From CAXXHQ01 sp963665265 (GTDB taxonomy: Bacteria; Planctomycetota; Planctomycetia; Pirellulales; Thermoguttaceae): a stretch of 64,000 bases of DNA. How positions within the stretch are numbered: the stretch's first letter is position 1; every line of letters starts with the position of its first letter. The translations under genes were made by a program, and so were the position numbers. The notes beneath the pieces are model-generated. The model searched no databases. It was not told the origin of the DNA and saw nothing but the letters and a program-made list of their open reading frames with translations. Below are positions 62,653 through 64,000 of this stretch, piece after piece. Location of the stretch: assembly GCA_963665265.2 (NCBI GenBank), contig OY762224.2, positions 2,480,001 to 2,544,000 of the forward strand, read 5' to 3'.

Positions 62653-64000
62653 ATGGAATTTCGCAAGGTTTTGGCTTTGCGTGGTCCGAACATTTGGGCC
62701 AACTATCCGGTAATCGAAGCGTGGGTTGATTTGGGAGAACTAAAAGATTCCCCGTCAAATTCCATTCCTGGCTTCAACGAACGTCTCATGAGCTGGATGC
62801 CGACGATGATCGAACATCGTTGCAGTTACGGCGTCCGCGGCGGTTTCTTCCAACGCCTCAAAGACGGCACCTATCCGGGCCACATTCTTGAGCATATCAC
62901 CCTTGAGCTACAAACGCTCGCTGGCACGCCGGTTGGTTTCGGCAAAGCGCGCGAAACCTCCGAAGAAGGCGTGTATCGGGTCATTTTTAAATACATTAAC
63001 GAAGATCTCGGACGCGAATGTCTAAAAACCGCCCATGAACTTTTCATGGCCGCAGTGAATGACACGCCTTTCGACGTCCAAAGCGAGATTAGCCGTTTAC
63101 GGGACTTCGCCCAACAGGTTTGCCTTGGACCGAGCACCTCGGCCATTGTCAACGCCGCCAAGGCGCGCGGCATTCCCACGCGTCGTTTGAACCAAAACAG
63201 CTTGGTTCAGATGGGTTACGGCCGCAAACAGCGTCGCATATGCGCCGCCGAGACCGATCGTACTAACGCCATTGCCGAATCGATCGCACAGGATAAAGAA
63301 CTTACCCGTTGGCTTCTTGCCTCCGCGGGAGTTCCCACGCCTGAAGGTCGTCCGGTCGAGAGCGCCGAAGACGCCTGGTCCGCCGCTGAAGACATCGGTT
63401 TGCCTGTGGTCGTTAAACCGCAAGACGGCAATCAAGGGCGCGGCGTCGCCACGAACTTGACCTCGAAAGAGCAAGTCTTCAAGGCTTATGAAGCCGCCCA
63501 CGAAGAAAGCTCGTCCGTCTTGGTCGAGCGTTACGCTCCCGGTCACGACTACCGCGTTTTGGTTATTAACGGCAAAATCGTCGCTGCGGCACGTCGTGAA
63601 TCAGCCCATGTCGTTGGTGACGGTAAGCATACTGTTTCTCAATTGATCGACGTGGTAAATTCCGATCCGCGTCGCGGCGATCATCACGGCACTGTTTTGA
63701 GCAAAATCAAGTTGGACGCCATTTCGTTGGCTGTATTGGCCGACCAGGGCTTCACGCCGGACTCGGTTCCCGGCGTCGGCCAAGTGGCGCTCATTCGTCG
63801 CAATGCGAACCTTAGCACTGGCGGAACGGCGATTGACGTTACCGAGTATGTTCATCCAGAAGTGGCCGCTCGCGTCATCGACGCCGCCCGCGTTATCGGT
63901 TTGGACATCGCCGGCGTGGACGTCGTCGCGCAAGATATCAGTCGTCCGTTGGAAGAGCAGGGAGGCGTAGTCGTTGAAGTGAACGCCGCTCCCGGTCTGC
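62653..64000 (+). CDS. cphA: Cyanophycin synthetase, N-terminal part (cut by right edge)
   Basis: The frame is open from the ATG at 62653 to the window end (449 residues). It starts like CphA (LRGPNIWANYPVIEAWVDL, DSPSNSIPGFNERL, CSYGVRGGFFQRLKDGTYPG, HILEHITLELQTLAGTPVGF, ARETSEEGVYRVIF). It continues with NQNSLVQMGYGRKQRRICAA and the ATP-grasp domain (GLPVVVKPQDGNQGRGVATN, then RVLVINGKIVAAARR and VVVEVNAAPGL). CphA polymerises aspartate and arginine into cyanophycin, a nitrogen store, using ATP. The Mur-ligase-like half that adds arginine lies outside the window, so completeness cannot be judged. No good ribosome site is visible before the ATG. Confidence 0.93.
   Translation, partial: MEFRKVLALRGPNIWANYPVIEAWVDLGELKDSPSNSIPGFNERLMSWMPTMIEHRCSYGVRGGFFQRLKDGTYPGHILEHITLELQTLAGTPVGFGKARETSEEGVYRVIFKYINEDLGRECLKTAHELFMAAVNDTPFDVQSEISRLRDFAQQVCLGPSTSAIVNAAKARGIPTRRLNQNSLVQMGYGRKQRRICAAETDRTNAIAESIAQDKELTRWLLASAGVPTPEGRPVESAEDAWSAAEDIGLPVVVKPQDGNQGRGVATNLTSKEQVFKAYEAAHEESSSVLVERYAPGHDYRVLVINGKIVAAARRESAHVVGDGKHTVSQLIDVVNSDPRRGDHHGTVLSKIKLDAISLAVLADQGFTPDSVPGVGQVALIRRNANLSTGGTAIDVTEYVHPEVAARVIDAARVIGLDIAGVDVVAQDISRPLEEQGGVVVEVNAAPGL

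Overview
The window reads as a planctomycete chromosome segment, probably near the Pirellulales; the genus cannot be named from sequence alone. Several families point that way. Two giant secreted proteins carry the planctomycete extracellular N-terminal motif (LRFEELERRKLLA at 25.8-31.4 kb and LLTIEPLEAREMLS at 54.6 kb). There is a BBP7-like beta-barrel protein, a PEP-motif secreted protein, signal peptidases with a large beta-sandwich insert, a Tat-targeted Gfo/Idh/MocA oxidoreductase, and many intergenic palindromic repeats. No rRNA, tRNA, CRISPR array, transposase or phage gene was seen.

0-15 kb: two tandem signal peptidase I genes (the first cut by the window edge) followed by lptB, then single metabolic genes (nitroreductase-like, SDR, Tat oxidoreductase, SnoaL-like secreted protein, phoU, mannose-1-phosphate guanylyltransferase). 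On the minus strand lie a PLC-like phosphodiesterase, the BBP7 protein and an acyP-ABC permease pair. A secreted protein with a haem-like CX4CH motif follows. 15-25.7 kb: hemW-earP-efp, which links EF-P with its arginine rhamnosyltransferase; a TPR protein; then a repeat-rich accessory patch (20.6-23.8 kb) with an LRR membrane protein, an unknown protein flanked by direct repeats and a gene fragment; then lepA. 25.7-38.6 kb: a 1851-residue beta-strand-repeat protein ending in a calpain-type cysteine protease, a PEP-motif protein, a hybrid histidine kinase with five PAS domains, and a Tat-SOD/ferredoxin pair.

39.4-44.2 kb: a tightly packed four-gene carbohydrate operon (GT4, six-hairpin protein, two GH130 proteins). 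44.6-49.1 kb: aspS, then an ORF-free unit of about 340 nt bounded by a strong promoter and an intrinsic terminator (a candidate ncRNA), then three membrane protein genes, two of them tandem paralogues. 49.2-58.6 kb: a coiled-coil protein, a GNAT, trmH-like/dinB with an ATGA overlap, a 1064-residue subtilase and an RMD1-family protein. 58.6-64 kb: a DUF1854 protein and an unusual ABC exporter (N-terminal extension plus zinc ribbon) divergent from a cyanophycin synthetase gene that runs off the right edge.

The most promising items for follow-up are the cyanophycin synthetase/ABC/DUF1854 module, the ncRNA candidate at 46.6-47.0 kb, the calpain fusion and the GT4-GH130 operon. All calls were made by eye from motifs; no database search was run.
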